Below the pieces are notes generated by a model. The model saw only the letters and a list, made by a program, of their open reading frames with translations. It was not told the origin of the DNA and made no database searches. From assembly GCA_018267155.1 (NCBI GenBank), contig JAFDZE010000080.1:1-51966 (forward strand): a DNA stretch of 51,966 bases, given 5' to 3'. Made by a program: the position numbers and the translations under genes. This DNA comes from Bacteroidota bacterium (lineage in GTDB: Bacteria > Bacteroidota > Bacteroidia > Flavobacteriales_F > PHOS-HE28). Shown here in pieces: positions 34,381-43,932 of the stretch; positions within the stretch are counted from its first letter, which is position 1, and each line of letters starts with the position of its first letter.

Positions 34381-34692
34381 GCGGGCAAGGTAGCTGCCGG
34401 ATGATCTCAGTGGCCCAATGACATCCTCATCGGTTGCTCCACTTGATCCATGAACGACCCTGACCGGTAATGCTCCGTCTCTGGACCGGGTTGCTGCCCC
34501 GTACAATGGTCCTATGTACGGGGATGTGCGCATGCGATCAGGGTCCCCGGGTCGCATCGTCCATCGTTCCAGACGATCCATCATGTGCCGCGTCGGGCAT
34601 TCTTGACGGTGCGGGAACCGCCCGTTCGCTTCGCGCAGGGGTCCAGTCCCGTCCACCCGTGGTTGTTGCCCTTGCATGCTGACCTTTGCCCC
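34381..34692. other. Divergent intergenic region lpxD-uvrC with a palindrome
   Basis: A 312-bp region with no supported gene. CCCCGTACA (34497-34505) and TGTACGGGG (34515-34523) form a perfect 9-bp inverted repeat with a 9-nt spacer, shaped like an operator or a small hairpin. GACCTTTG (34681-34688), a 7/8 match to the -7 box, ends 4 nt before the uvrC ATG. Confidence 0.5.
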
Positions 34693-36489
34693 ATGAACTT
34701 CCCCGAAGTCCGTGAGAAGGCCCGCCTGCTGCCCACCGAGCCCGGCGTGTACCTGTTCCTTGATGATGCGGGCAAGATCATCTATGTGGGCAAGGCGAAA
34801 AGCCTGCGCGACCGGGTGGCCAGCTACTTCGGCAAGGATGTGCGCGGCAAGACCGCGGTTCTCGTGCGCCACATCGCCGACCTGCGCACCATCGTGGTGC
34901 CCAGCGAGTTCGAAGCCCTGCTGCTGGAGAACACGCTCATCAAGGAACATCAGCCCCGCTACAATATCCTGTTGCGCGACGACAAGAGCTACCCGCTGAT
35001 CCGTATTCGCAATGAGCATTTCCCCCGCGTGGAGGGCATGCGCAACCCGGTGGAGGACGGTAGTGAGTACTACGGCCCCTTCGCATCGGGCTTGGGCATG
35101 AACACGATGCTCAGGCTGGTGCATGGCCTGTACAAGTTGCGCACCTGCAACTACGACCTGTCCCCGGCCAACATCGCGAAGGGGAAGTTCAAGCGCTGTC
35201 TCGAGTACCACATCGGCAACTGCAAAGCCCCCTGCGAGGGATTGCGATCCGAGGAGGAGTACAACGCGGACATGGCCGAGGTGCGCCAATTGGTGAAAGG
35301 CCGTATGAGTGGGCTCATGCGCGGCATGAAAGCACAGATGCTCCACCACGCGGAGGCGCTGGAGTTCGAGGAGGCCGAGGAGTTGCGCGTCAAGATGGAA
35401 CGCCTTGAACGCTACCATGCGAAGAGCGTGGTGGTGAACATGGACATCGGCGATGTGGACGTGTTCGGCATCGCCGGTGATACCGCGGTCCTTTGTGTGA
35501 ACTACTTGCGCGTGGTGGAAGGGGCCGTCGTTCACGGCATCACCATCGAACTCAAGCGTCGGCTGGAGGAAAGCGAGCAGGATCTGCTGCAACTCGCCAT
35601 CGCCGAGCTGCGTCAGCGGTACCGGAGCACGGCGCCTGAGGCCGTTGTCCCTTTCGAGCCCGGCATCGAGGTGCCCGGACTCACCTTCACCGTGCCACAG
35701 CGGGGTGACCGCAGGAAATTGCTGGAGATGTGCGAACGCAACGCGCGTTTCCACTTCCTGGAGAAGCAGAAACAGGAGCGCCTCACCGATCCGCAGGCCG
35801 CGACCGACCGCCTGCTGGAACAGATGAAGCAGGACCTCCACCTGGCGGAGCTTCCCCGCCACATCGAGTGCTTCGACAACAGCAACACCCAGGGTACCGA
35901 TCCGGTGAGCGCATGCGTGGTGTTCAAGGATGGCAAGCCCAGCAGGAAAGACTACCGGCATTTCAATATACGAACGGTGGAGGGTCCCGATGACTTCGTC
36001 AGCATGGAGGAGGCGCTGGAACGCCGCTATTCACGTCTGCTCACCCAGGGCGATCCCCTGCCGCAACTCGTGGTGGTGGACGGAGGCAAAGGCCAGTTGC
36101 ACGCCGCCGTGAACGTGTTCGACCGGCTGGGCCTGCGTGGCAGGGTGGCGCTGGTGGGCATCGCGAAACGCCTGGAGGAATTGTACTTCCCCGATGATCC
36201 CGTTCCCCTGCACATCGACAAGCGCAGCAGCACCTTGCGCACCATCCAGCTGATGCGCGACGAGGCGCACCGGTTCGGCATCACGCATCACCGCGCGCGA
36301 CGGGGCAAGCGCATCGTTCGCACAGCGCTTGAGGATATCCCCGGCATCGGGCCGGAGACGGCGAAGAAGCTCCTGGTGCGTTTCGGCAGCATGAAGGGCA
36401 TCGCCGAAGCGCCGTACGAGGAGGTGGTGCGCGAGGTGGGGGAGAAGAAGGCGGCGCTGGTGCGCGCAGGGGAGGAGACCCGGGACTGA
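34693..36489 (+). CDS. uvrC: Excinuclease ABC subunit C (UvrC)
   Basis: A 598-residue nucleotide excision repair nuclease that makes both incisions around a lesion held by UvrB. Domains in order: GIY-YIG nuclease (about 12-95, P-G-V-Y-L-F and I-I-Y-V-G-K-A), a UVR segment that binds UvrB (about 200-235, [12 protein letters not shown]), the RNase H-like endonuclease domain (E-C-F-D-N-S-N and V-V-D-G-G-K-G-Q-L), and C-terminal helix-hairpin-helix motifs ([13 protein letters not shown]). Length is normal. The frame is open from 34585; [10 protein letters not shown] at 34693 is the family start and follows a -7-like box by 4 nt. Confidence 0.96.
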   Translation: MNFPEVREKARLLPTEPGVYLFLDDAGKIIYVGKAKSLRDRVASYFGKDVRGKTAVLVRHIADLRTIVVPSEFEALLLENTLIKEHQPRYNILLRDDKSYPLIRIRNEHFPRVEGMRNPVEDGSEYYGPFASGLGMNTMLRLVHGLYKLRTCNYDLSPANIAKGKFKRCLEYHIGNCKAPCEGLRSEEEYNADMAEVRQLVKGRMSGLMRGMKAQMLHHAEALEFEEAEELRVKMERLERYHAKSVVVNMDIGDVDVFGIAGDTAVLCVNYLRVVEGAVVHGITIELKRRLEESEQDLLQLAIAELRQRYRSTAPEAVVPFEPGIEVPGLTFTVPQRGDRRKLLEMCERNARFHFLEKQKQERLTDPQAATDRLLEQMKQDLHLAELPRHIECFDNSNTQGTDPVSACVVFKDGKPSRKDYRHFNIRTVEGPDDFVSMEEALERRYSRLLTQGDPLPQLVVVDGGKGQLHAAVNVFDRLGLRGRVALVGIAKRLEELYFPDDPVPLHIDKRSSTLRTIQLMRDEAHRFGITHHRARRGKRIVRTALEDIPGIGPETAKKLLVRFGSMKGIAEAPYEEVVREVGEKKAALVRAGEETRD

Positions 36490-36500
36490 ACGACCCGGGC

Positions 36501-38009
36501 TCAGCGCTTCAACGTGATCCGGAACGTGGTCCCCTTGCCCGGTGCGCTGCGCTTCACGAAGATCTTGCCGCCGTGGTAGCGCTCAATGATCCGCTTGCTG
36601 AGCGATAGTCCCAGTCCCCAACCACGCTTCTTGGTGGTGAAGCCGGGCTGGAACACCGTGCGTTGTTGCGAGGACGGGATGCCCTTGCCCGTATCCGTCA
36701 CGTCGATGTGGACCTCATGGCCTTCGGGCAGGATCTCCAAGGTGATCGACCCCGTTCCTTCCATCGCGTCCACCGCGTTCCGGATCAGGTTCTCGATGAC
36801 CCAGCTGAACAGGGCCCGGTTGAGCGGCACGGTCATCTCCGCGTCCGCCGGGGGGAGTACTTCGATGCGCGCGCGTGCCGGCATCCGGGGGCGGAGGTAC
36901 AGGATGGTCGCGCGAAGCACATGGTACAATTTCTCGGGCACCGGCTCCGGCGCGGAGCCGATCTTGCTGAACCGCTCCGTGATCACCTCCAGCCGGTCAA
37001 CGTCCTTCCGCATCTCGTTCACCGCACCCGGGTCGGTACCGCTCGACCCCAGCACTTCGATCCACCCCATCAGCGAGCTGAGCGGCGTGCCCAACTGATG
37101 GGCCGTCTCCTTGGCCATGCCCACCCATACCTGGCTCTGCTCCGCGTTGCGGAACAGGCTGAACAACGCGTAGCTCACCAGCAGGAACAGGCCGATGATC
37201 CCGAACATCACGTACGGGTAGTAGCGCAACTGCGTAACGATCCGGCTCTCGTCGTAGTATATGTGGTGACGCCCCAGCCCGGCCAGTGTTACCTCGATCG
37301 GCGTATTGGCCTGGGACATCTCCTCGATCCGCGCGCGCAGCAGCACATTGTCCGTGAGCACATGCGCATCCACGTCGTGGTGCTCCACCACACGGGTCCG
37401 GCTGCTGTCCGTCAGGATCACCGGGGCATCGGCAGCCCCCATCACCGTTTCGCTTATGAAACTGCGGATCAGGTCGGTCATCACATCCTCCAGGTCGGAG
37501 ACCAGACGCGAATCCTTGTAGTGCAGCAATTGCTGTCCGGCACCGGCCAGCGGGATGGTGATGGGCGCATGCGCTGAGTCCATCGCGCGGATCTCCGCCG
37601 CGAGCAAGGTGCTGTCGACCTCGATGCGTACGGGGATGTTGCGGCTGCTGCGCACGTGGCCCAGCCCATCGGTAATGATGACCGGTATGGTGGTGTTGTT
37701 CTGCGCCACCTTCAGGTAGAAACCCAGGTGCTCTCCGGGAGCACTGCTCACCAGCCGCGCCGATGCATCGGCCCAGAGTTCCACCTTCTTGCGCTCCTCA
37801 TCGCGCAATGTCCGGAACAGTGAATCGGTATAGTTCACCAATTGCGCGCGGTTCCTCACGGCCTCGGCCCACAGGGTCACCTTGTGGCGTTCCTCCTCCC
37901 GCACGCGCTCCACCATGCGGCCGCTGTACCAGAGGCCGGCGCCCACGATGGCCAGTGCCACCATCGCCAGTGCCAACTTCCACCGTTGTTTGCGCGAGTA
38001 GAGGTCCAT
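36501..38009 (-). CDS. Membrane sensor histidine kinase with duplicated sensor segment
   Basis: A 502-residue histidine kinase. Membrane helices at about 11-29 and 264-286 flank an extracytoplasmic sensor. The phosphoacceptor His304 lies in E-T-A-H-Q-L-G-T-P-L-S-S-L. The ATPase domain shows N-L-I-R-N-A-V-D-A-M (N box), D-T-G-K-G-I-P (G1), F-T-T-K-K-R-G-W-G-L-G-L-S-L (F/G2). The sensor contains an internal repeat: about 109-176 (P-V-I-I-T-D ... L-L-H-Y-K-D-S-R-L-V) and about 196-262 (P-V-I-L-T-D ... H-I-Y-Y-D-E-S-R-I-V). E-E-R-H-K-V-T-L-W-A-E-A (39-50) also recurs as E-E-R-K-K-V-E-L-W-A-D-A (71-82). No response regulator gene is adjacent. It follows the beta-barrel gene by 35 bp, probably in one operon. 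Confidence 0.9.
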   Translation of the reverse strand: MDLYSRKQRWKLALAMVALAIVGAGLWYSGRMVERVREEERHKVTLWAEAVRNRAQLVNYTDSLFRTLRDEERKKVELWADASARLVSSAPGEHLGFYLKVAQNNTTIPVIITDGLGHVRSSRNIPVRIEVDSTLLAAEIRAMDSAHAPITIPLAGAGQQLLHYKDSRLVSDLEDVMTDLIRSFISETVMGAADAPVILTDSSRTRVVEHHDVDAHVLTDNVLLRARIEEMSQANTPIEVTLAGLGRHHIYYDESRIVTQLRYYPYVMFGIIGLFLLVSYALFSLFRNAEQSQVWVGMAKETAHQLGTPLSSLMGWIEVLGSSGTDPGAVNEMRKDVDRLEVITERFSKIGSAPEPVPEKLYHVLRATILYLRPRMPARARIEVLPPADAEMTVPLNRALFSWVIENLIRNAVDAMEGTGSITLEILPEGHEVHIDVTDTGKGIPSSQQRTVFQPGFTTKKRGWGLGLSLSKRIIERYHGGKIFVKRSAPGKGTTFRITLKR

Positions 38010-38044
38010 GTTCGGCGTTGACGACGGGGCCGCGGGGGGTCTTC

Positions 38045-38767
38045 CTACCAGCCGAGCCCCATTTTCATCCCGAGGAAGATCGCGGGCACCATGTCGTTGA
38101 TCCTCTCCTCGTCGTAGGTCCACTGCCGTGCCGCCACGTTGAGCTTCTCGTTCACGATGGTCATGTCCCGCAGTCGCAGCGCCACCCCGCCGTAAAAGTC
38201 GAACAGCCAGTTGCTGGACGCTCCCAATGTCTGATACCCGAAATACAGCCGGAAGTCGTTGAACGTCCGCTGGTCCGTCCGTCGGCGGTCGCTGAGTTGG
38301 CCGGTGCTGTCCTGTTCCGTTATGAGCTTCCCGTATTTCAGGTAGGCGAATTCCGCCTGCATGTACGCCCCCTGTGGCTCAAGGTCATCCGTGAAATAGT
38401 ACCGTAACCCCACGTGGAAGCTCGGGTGGCTGAGGATCCTCGTGCCCGCACCGAAATCATCGGCGTCCTGATGGTCGCCCGCGATGGTGAGGTTGATGTA
38501 GTTGCGGTAGGTGACCCCCACACCCAGTTCGGCACTCAGCTTGGCGGACAGTGCGCGCTCGTAATAGACGGGGATCTCCCCGCGCAGGAAGAGCAACGGG
38601 TTGATCTTGATCGCGTTCTTCACGCAATTCACCGTGTCCCACTGGGCAGCGATCCGGTCCTTGTACAGGACCACCTTGGTCCTGGGTTTGTTCTTCTGGG
38701 CCGTGGCCCCGGTGGTCAGCAGGACGAAAAGGACCGCCACGAGGCCCCCGGTGTGTTTGGATGGCAT
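38045..38767 (-). CDS. Probable outer-membrane beta-barrel protein
   Basis: A 240-residue exported protein with a signal peptide (L-V-A-V-L-F-V-L-L-T-T-G-A-T-A-Q near residues 9-24). The remainder alternates polar and hydrophobic/aromatic residues as in an 8- to 10-strand barrel (V-G-L-R-Y-Y-F, F-R-L-Y-F-G-Y, L-F-D-F-Y-G-G-V-A-L-R-L), and it ends with G-L-G-W. It resembles Bacteroidota DUF3575-like or porin-family proteins, though I cannot place it exactly. The start ATG at 38767 is fixed by the signal peptide and by a -7 box 6 bp upstream. It probably shares an operon with the histidine kinase downstream. Confidence 0.75.
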   Translation of the reverse strand: MPSKHTGGLVAVLFVLLTTGATAQKNKPRTKVVLYKDRIAAQWDTVNCVKNAIKINPLLFLRGEIPVYYERALSAKLSAELGVGVTYRNYINLTIAGDHQDADDFGAGTRILSHPSFHVGLRYYFTDDLEPQGAYMQAEFAYLKYGKLITEQDSTGQLSDRRRTDQRTFNDFRLYFGYQTLGASSNWLFDFYGGVALRLRDMTIVNEKLNVAARQWTYDEERINDMVPAIFLGMKMGLGW

Positions 38768-38773
38768 GCCCTG

Positions 38774-38781
38774 CGAAGGTA
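38774..38781 (-). promoter_or_regulatory. -7 promoter box of the beta-barrel / histidine kinase unit
   Basis: Minus-strand TACCTTCG followed by C, ending 6 nt before the ATG at 38767. It lies within the 21-bp gap to the divergent polyprenyl synthase gene. Confidence 0.5.
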
Positions 38782-38788
38782 GCGGACG

Positions 38789-39832
38789 ATGGCATGCGGA
38801 GCGAGGATGCGGGTCAGCCGCTATCTGCACGGCCTCAGTAGTTTCGGCCCGTTCGCATTGCGTACCCTGGACGAGATACAAGCTCCGATCGCACCGGAGA
38901 TGCGTGCTTTCGAAACGCGCTTCCGCGAGGCCATGCGCAGCAAAGTGCCCCTGCTGGACCGCATCATGCACTACATCGTGCAGCGCAAAGGCAAGCAGAT
39001 GCGGCCCATGTTCACCCTGCTCAGCGCCAAACAGTTCGGACCGATCACCGACGCGGGCTACACGGCGGCCAGTTTGATCGAACTGCTCCATACGGCCACG
39101 CTCGTTCACGATGATGTGGTGGATGGCTCCCCCGTGCGTCGTGGCTTCTTCAGTGTGAACGCCTTGTGGAAGAACAAGGTCGCCGTACTGGTCGGCGACT
39201 ATCTGCTGAGCCGGGGCCTGTTGTTGGCCGTGGAGAAGGGCGAGTTCCAATTGCTTCGCCTGGTGAGCCGGGCCGTTCGCGAAATGAGCGAGGGCGAATT
39301 GTTGCAGATGGAGAAGGCGCGCGGCTTGAATTTCTCGGAAGACGTGTACTTCGAGATCATCCGTCAGAAGACGGCCAGCCTCATCGCCGCTTGTTGTGCC
39401 AGCGGTGCCGCTGCTGGTGGAGCCGCACCGGAGGAAGTGGAACGTATGCACACCTTTGGCGAGCTCGCGGGCATCGCCTTCCAGATCAAGGACGACCTCT
39501 TCGATTACGGGGCAGGCAAGAACACGGGCAAGCCGACCGGTATCGACATCAAGGAGAAGAAATTGACGCTGCCCCTCATTTTCACCCTGGCCCATGCCGA
39601 CCCGTCCGACCGTCGCTGGATGGTGCGGACAGTGAAGCACGACAACAGCAACAGCGCCGCCGTGGCCAAGGTGATCGCCAAGGTGGAGGAGTGCGGGGGC
39701 ATCGCCTACGCCACCAAAGCCATGTACAATTATCGTGACCGGGCACTGGATGTGCTGCGCGCTTTTCCGGAGAACGATGCCCGGCGTGCGCTGGAGGGCC
39801 TGCTGAACCTTACCGTGGAGCGTGTGAAATGA
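38789..39832 (+). CDS. Long-chain polyprenyl diphosphate synthase
   Basis: A 347-residue trans-prenyltransferase that extends farnesyl or geranylgeranyl diphosphate with isopentenyl diphosphate. In this phylum such enzymes usually supply the side chain of menaquinone. The two Asp-rich Mg sites are clear: H-D-D-V-V-D near residue 110 and K-D-D-L-F-D near 235. G-K-Q-M-R-P-M, the substrate-binding start, is near 70. The residues before the first DDxxD motif are small or medium, fitting a long-chain product, but chain length cannot be fixed by eye. ATG 38789 or ATG 38807 could be the start. The stop overlaps the next gene by 4 bp (ATGA). Confidence 0.92.
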   Translation: MACGARMRVSRYLHGLSSFGPFALRTLDEIQAPIAPEMRAFETRFREAMRSKVPLLDRIMHYIVQRKGKQMRPMFTLLSAKQFGPITDAGYTAASLIELLHTATLVHDDVVDGSPVRRGFFSVNALWKNKVAVLVGDYLLSRGLLLAVEKGEFQLLRLVSRAVREMSEGELLQMEKARGLNFSEDVYFEIIRQKTASLIAACCASGAAAGGAAPEEVERMHTFGELAGIAFQIKDDLFDYGAGKNTGKPTGIDIKEKKLTLPLIFTLAHADPSDRRWMVRTVKHDNSNSAAVAKVIAKVEECGGIAYATKAMYNYRDRALDVLRAFPENDARRALEGLLNLTVERVK

Positions 39833-40287
39833 AAGCCCCGGCGCACATCCTCGCCGTCCTGTTGTTCACTGCATGCGCGGGCAGCGGCACCTCGGAGCGG
39901 CCGATCGTCCAGGATACGGCGGGGACCGCCGCGAACAACGAGAACCTCCGGCGTCTGGCCGTTGAGGACAGCTTGCGCGATGGCTACCACATGTACAAGG
40001 ATCGCGATGGCCGACCGCTGATGGAAGGTGAACTCTTGAACGGGAAGCGCATCGGTGTATGGACCAGCTACCTGCCCAGTGGCCGTGTACACAGCCGCAA
40101 TGTGTACGACCAGGGCGTCCTCCATGGCATCACCACGGTGTTCCATCCGAATGGCGTGCTCTATTTCACCGGGACCATGCGCAAGGGCCGATCGGTCGGG
40201 GAGTGGAAGTTCTATGATGTCGAGGGCCGGATGGCCCGGACGGTCACGTACGACACCACCGGCGCGATCATCGGCGGATCGAAGTAG
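39829..40287 (+). CDS. Lipoprotein with YwqK/MORN-like repeats
   Basis: A 152-residue lipoprotein. The signal peptide ends L-L-F-T-A-C (Cys16). Residues about 50-150 contain repeats of the MORN/YwqK type: G-E-L-L-N-G-K-R-I-G-V-W-T-S-Y, V-Y-D-Q-G-V-L-H-G-I-T-T-V-F-H-P-N-G and G-T-M-R-K-G-R-S-V-G-E-W-K-F-Y-D. These beta-hairpin repeats occur in many Bacteroidota exported proteins with no fixed role; the database label antitoxin YwqK should not be taken literally. Its start codon overlaps the stop of the polyprenyl synthase gene, so the two are translationally coupled. Confidence 0.85.
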   Translation: MKAPAHILAVLLFTACAGSGTSERPIVQDTAGTAANNENLRRLAVEDSLRDGYHMYKDRDGRPLMEGELLNGKRIGVWTSYLPSGRVHSRNVYDQGVLHGITTVFHPNGVLYFTGTMRKGRSVGEWKFYDVEGRMARTVTYDTTGAIIGGSK

Positions 40288-40428
40288 CGTCCCTGTTCGA
40301 GGTGTTCTGGACGAGGAGGATCCGCCTGCGTCACGATCCACGTCAACAATTCCCGGTTGAGATCCATGGGGATCGTGGATAACCGCAATGTGGACATCTC
40401 ACGCCGACCCCTGCCCGGGCCCTCGCGT

Positions 40429-40436
40429 ACATTCGT
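40429..40436 (+). promoter_or_regulatory. -7 promoter box of dnaG
   Basis: TACATTCG on the plus strand ends 18 nt before the GTG start at 40455. Confidence 0.45.
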
Positions 40437-40454
40437 GACCCTTTTTCCGGAACC

Positions 40455-42404
40455 GTGATCAGCCCCCGCTCCGTTCAGCAGGTGAAGGATGTGGTCCGCA
40501 TCGAAGAGGTGCTGGGCGAATTCCTGGACCTCAAGCGCAAAGGGCCGCGCTACCTCGGATTGTGCCCGTTCCACAACGAGAAGACGCCGTCCTTCAATGT
40601 GAGCCCATCGCTGGGCATCTACAAGTGCTTCGGTTGCGGCGAGAGCGGCGATGCCATCACCTTTCTGCAGAAACAGGAGCATCTCTCCTTCGCTGAGTCC
40701 ATCCGCTGGCTCGCCAAGCGGTACAATATCGAACTGGAGGAGGAGGAACAGTCGCCCGAACAACAGTTGGAACAGAGCGAGCGCGAGAGCCTTGCCGTTG
40801 TGCAGCAGTGGGCCGTGGACTGGAGCGTGGACCAACTCTGGAACACGGAGGAAGGCCGCACCATCGGTCTGGCCTATTTCCGCGAGCGTGGTGTGCGCGA
40901 CGAGGTCATCCGCCAGTTCCAGCTCGGCTACGTACCGGAACAGGGCGCCGCCTTCGCCAAGGCCGCCCTGGCCCACGGCTTCACCATGGATGCGCTGGAG
41001 AAGGCCGGTTGGATCAAGCTGCGCGAGGACGGCGCTGCCTGGGATTTTTTCCAGGGCCGCGTCACTTTTCCCATCCACGGACTCACCGGCCAGCCCATCG
41101 CGTTCGGGGCTCGCACGTTGAGGAGTGACAAGAAGCTCCCCAAGTACTTCAACAGCCCCGAGAGCGTCCTCTACAACAAGAGCCGCTCGCTGTACGGTAT
41201 CGCATTCGCGCGCAAGGCCATCGCCGATAAGGGGTCCTGCTGCCTGGTGGAGGGCTACATGGATGTGATCAGCCTGCACCAGGCGGGGATCACCAACGCC
41301 GTGGCCAGTAGCGGCACCTCGCTCACACAGGACCAGGTGCGCCTGATCAAGCGCTACGCGACCGCGGTAACGATCCTGTACGATGGGGATCCAGCCGGGA
41401 TCAAAGCCTCGATGCGGGGCATCGATATCATCCTGGCCGAAGGACTCAGCGCCAAGGTGGTGCTCTTCCCCGAGGGGGAGGACCCCGACAGCTTCGCGCG
41501 CACCCGCAGCAGCGGCGAGGTGGAGGCCTTCATCGCCGCGAACGCACGCGACTTCCTCGTCTTCAAGGCCGACATGCTCATGCGCGAGACCGGGGGCGAT
41601 CCCGTGCGCAAGGCCGCGGCCATACACGAACTGGTGGAAAGCCTCGCCCTCATCGGTGACCACGTGCTGCGCTCGCTCTATGTGAAGCAGTGCGCGGCCA
41701 TGCTTGAGCTGGCCGAACAGGCCCTGGTGAGCGAGCTGAACAAGGTGCTGCGGCGCAACCACCGCAAGAAGCTCGGCGGCAACGCGCCTTTGGTTGAGGA
41801 GGTCCTCCCGCCCGCGATCGCACCACCCCAGCCCGAGGTGGAGGACCCGGGAACGCGCCCGCAGGAACGCGATCTGATGCGCATCCTGCTGAACTACGGC
41901 CATGAAAAAGTCCTTGTTCCCTTGCAGTACGAGGACGGCAGCGTGGTGGATGCCGAACTCACCGTGGGCCAGTTCATGTTCGACGAACTGGCCAAGGATG
42001 ACCTGGGATTCGACGACCAGCTGCTGCATGCCATCTACCTCGACTACCGCAAACGGTGCAACCTGGGCGAACAGGTGACAGGTGCCCTGTACGCCAACCA
42101 TGCCGATGAGGCCTGGCGATCGGTATCCATAGACCTGCTTACCGAAAAGCATGTATTGAGTCCGAATTGGAGGACACGACACCGCATCCATGTCGCACGG
42201 GAGCACGATCAATTGCTCGATTCCCTGCTGGAGGGCCTGGATATCCTGAAAGAACGCCGCGTGGACCGGATGATCGGGGAGTTGATGCAGCAGTTGAAGG
42301 ATTGCGCGGAGGACGACATGCCGATCATCCTGGACCGGATCAGGAAACTGACCGCGGTGAAGATGGATTTCTCCAAACGCACCGGCCGGGTGGTGGTGGG
42401 GTGA
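40455..42404 (+). CDS. dnaG: DNA primase DnaG
   Basis: A 649-residue primase making RNA primers at the replication fork. The CHC2 zinc finger is at residues 37-61 (C-P-F-H ... C-F-G-C-G). The DnaG catalytic core follows, with the TOPRIM motif V-E-G-Y-M-D-V near 260 and D-G-D-P-A-G near 307. The C-terminal ~180 residues should form the DnaB-helicase interaction domain (L-L-E-G-L-D-I-L-K-E-R-R region). The start is GTG at 40455, since the family opens I-S-P-R-S-V-Q-Q-V-K-D-V-V-R-I and no ATG is near; a -7 box lies upstream. Length is typical. Confidence 0.95.
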   Translation: MISPRSVQQVKDVVRIEEVLGEFLDLKRKGPRYLGLCPFHNEKTPSFNVSPSLGIYKCFGCGESGDAITFLQKQEHLSFAESIRWLAKRYNIELEEEEQSPEQQLEQSERESLAVVQQWAVDWSVDQLWNTEEGRTIGLAYFRERGVRDEVIRQFQLGYVPEQGAAFAKAALAHGFTMDALEKAGWIKLREDGAAWDFFQGRVTFPIHGLTGQPIAFGARTLRSDKKLPKYFNSPESVLYNKSRSLYGIAFARKAIADKGSCCLVEGYMDVISLHQAGITNAVASSGTSLTQDQVRLIKRYATAVTILYDGDPAGIKASMRGIDIILAEGLSAKVVLFPEGEDPDSFARTRSSGEVEAFIAANARDFLVFKADMLMRETGGDPVRKAAAIHELVESLALIGDHVLRSLYVKQCAAMLELAEQALVSELNKVLRRNHRKKLGGNAPLVEEVLPPAIAPPQPEVEDPGTRPQERDLMRILLNYGHEKVLVPLQYEDGSVVDAELTVGQFMFDELAKDDLGFDDQLLHAIYLDYRKRCNLGEQVTGALYANHADEAWRSVSIDLLTEKHVLSPNWRTRHRIHVAREHDQLLDSLLEGLDILKERRVDRMIGELMQQLKDCAEDDMPIILDRIRKLTAVKMDFSKRTGRVVVG

Positions 42405-42440
42405 GTCGCCGCCCGTACCGGTTGAACTGGATCCCAAAAG

Positions 42441-42474
42441 AAAGCCCCGGCCCCGGAACGCGGGTCGGGGCTTT
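42441..42474. terminator. Bidirectional terminator between dnaG and a T9SS gene
   Basis: AAAGCCCCG ... CGGGGCTTT forms a strong stem, extended to about 14 bp with one mismatch and a bulge. A-rich sequence precedes and CTTTCCC follows, so it can act as a rho-independent terminator on either strand. It sits between convergent genes ending at 42404 and 42495. Confidence 0.75.
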
Positions 42475-42494
42475 CCCTTGGCGAACGGCCGCGA

Positions 42495-43904
42495 TCAGCG
42501 CAGCATCAGCCTGCGGGCCAACGCGCCTTGGTCACCCATCACCCGAACGATGCAGGCTCCGCGGGGCAGATCGCCCACACCCAAGGTGGTACGTGCGAAC
42601 AGCCCGTTGAAGGTCAGTGATGCGCGGCGCAGCAACTTGCCGTCCACGCCAACGATCTCGATCCATGCCGGTCCGGTATCCCGGTCGCGTTCCAACTCAA
42701 TGGTCACCTGGTCCTGTGCCGGGTTGGGCATCAGTTCGAAGCGGCTGAAACCATCCACAGGCTCATCCATCCCGACGGTACAACCGACGATCGAATCGCC
42801 CCAGAGCACCACATGGATGAAGGTGGAATCGTTGGGGCACACTCCGCCGGGCACCACGTACACGTATGTTCCGGGCCCGTTCGCGGCGATGTTGATATGG
42901 GCATTGTACGGACCCGCCGCGAAACCGGCACCGTTGTACCAGGTGCCGGTGTTCTGCTCCCCGGTAACGAATTGGGAGAGCACTTCGGACGTGTCGTTGT
43001 AACAGCGGTTGATCGTGTCATTGGCCGCTGATACCGATCCCGCATTGGGCTGTGAGACGCACTGGATGGTGATGGTGGCGGTGGCGGCCGGGCACGGCGC
43101 TATACCAGGGACCGTGTACGTATATGCACCGCAGGGGTCCGTCAACGGGTCGTACACCGCCGAGTGTGGTGCCCCGCCGGGAGCGGTCCAGGTACCTCCC
43201 GTGTCGGGCGTACCTCCCAGCGTATCGAACAGGTTGACGGTGCCGCCCCAGTTCTCGCATACCTGCACCGTGGCGTTCAACCCGGGGATCGCACTCGGGG
43301 TGACGTAGTCCACGTAGATGTACTGTGCCGTGTCATTGCATGGGGGGTTCACATCGAAGTTGTAGATGTAGAACCCGGCAGGGCTTTGACCGGGGACGAA
43401 CTGCCCGTTGGGTACGACCTGGCCCAGCGGGTCGGTCCACGAACCACCCGGGTCCGGGGTGCCCCCAAGGATGCTGAGCAGGGGGATCGCCGCGCCGCCG
43501 GTACACAGCCCGGTCAATTCGCCGTACTCACCGGGGTCGCTGGTAACGCCCACCGCCACATTGATGGTCTGTGTATTCAGGCCCACCTGGTTGCCATTCA
43601 ACACGAATCCGGTCTGGATCACCCAGGTGCCAGCACCTGGCACCATCAGATCGATGCCTTGGGTGAATGAGGTGTTCTGACCCCCGTTACCTGCAGCGAA
43701 GAACGTGACGTACATCGTGTCCCCCGAGATCGTCGAGGTGAAGTTCGTCAGGTTGGCCTGCTGCGGCATGCTGCCGTTGAACTGGATGTGGATCAACGTG
43801 CAGGTGGTGGGGTTCTGCGGCGTGATGACCACACTGTTGATGCCCTGGGCCCAAGCGCCAGTGGACAGCGCGACGAGGAGGATCGCGGTGGAGATGTGTC
43901 TCAT
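42495..43904 (-). CDS. T9SS-secreted surface protein with repeated Ig/PKD-like domains
   Basis: A 469-residue exported protein: signal peptide (M-R-H-I-S-T-A-I-L-L-V-A-L-S-T-G-A-W-A-Q), then several beta-rich repeats marked by G-G-T-P-D-P-G-G-S-W-T-D-P and G-G-T-P-D-T-G-G-T-W-T-A-P, and by Y-N-F-D-V-N-P-P-C / Y-T-V-P-G-I-A-P-C, typical of SprB-like or gliding-associated Ig repeats. The C-terminal ~85 residues are a T9SS type A sorting domain (F-E-L-M-P-N-P-A-Q-D-Q-V-T-I). It is probably exposed on the cell surface. The start is fixed by the signal peptide and a TACTTTCG box 28 bp upstream. It is divergent from the CotH-like gene. Confidence 0.88.
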   Translation of the reverse strand: MRHISTAILLVALSTGAWAQGINSVVITPQNPTTCTLIHIQFNGSMPQQANLTNFTSTISGDTMYVTFFAAGNGGQNTSFTQGIDLMVPGAGTWVIQTGFVLNGNQVGLNTQTINVAVGVTSDPGEYGELTGLCTGGAAIPLLSILGGTPDPGGSWTDPLGQVVPNGQFVPGQSPAGFYIYNFDVNPPCNDTAQYIYVDYVTPSAIPGLNATVQVCENWGGTVNLFDTLGGTPDTGGTWTAPGGAPHSAVYDPLTDPCGAYTYTVPGIAPCPAATATITIQCVSQPNAGSVSAANDTINRCYNDTSEVLSQFVTGEQNTGTWYNGAGFAAGPYNAHINIAANGPGTYVYVVPGGVCPNDSTFIHVVLWGDSIVGCTVGMDEPVDGFSRFELMPNPAQDQVTIELERDRDTGPAWIEIVGVDGKLLRRASLTFNGLFARTTLGVGDLPRGACIVRVMGDQGALARRLMLR

Positions 43905-43932
43905 GCGGAAGGTGGACTTGTTCGCTTTGCGG

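Noticed and set aside
34381..35961. Upstream extension of lpxD by over 500 codons in an open frame
   Set aside because: The extension is antisense to uvrC. LpxD homology starts exactly at the ATG at 34380.
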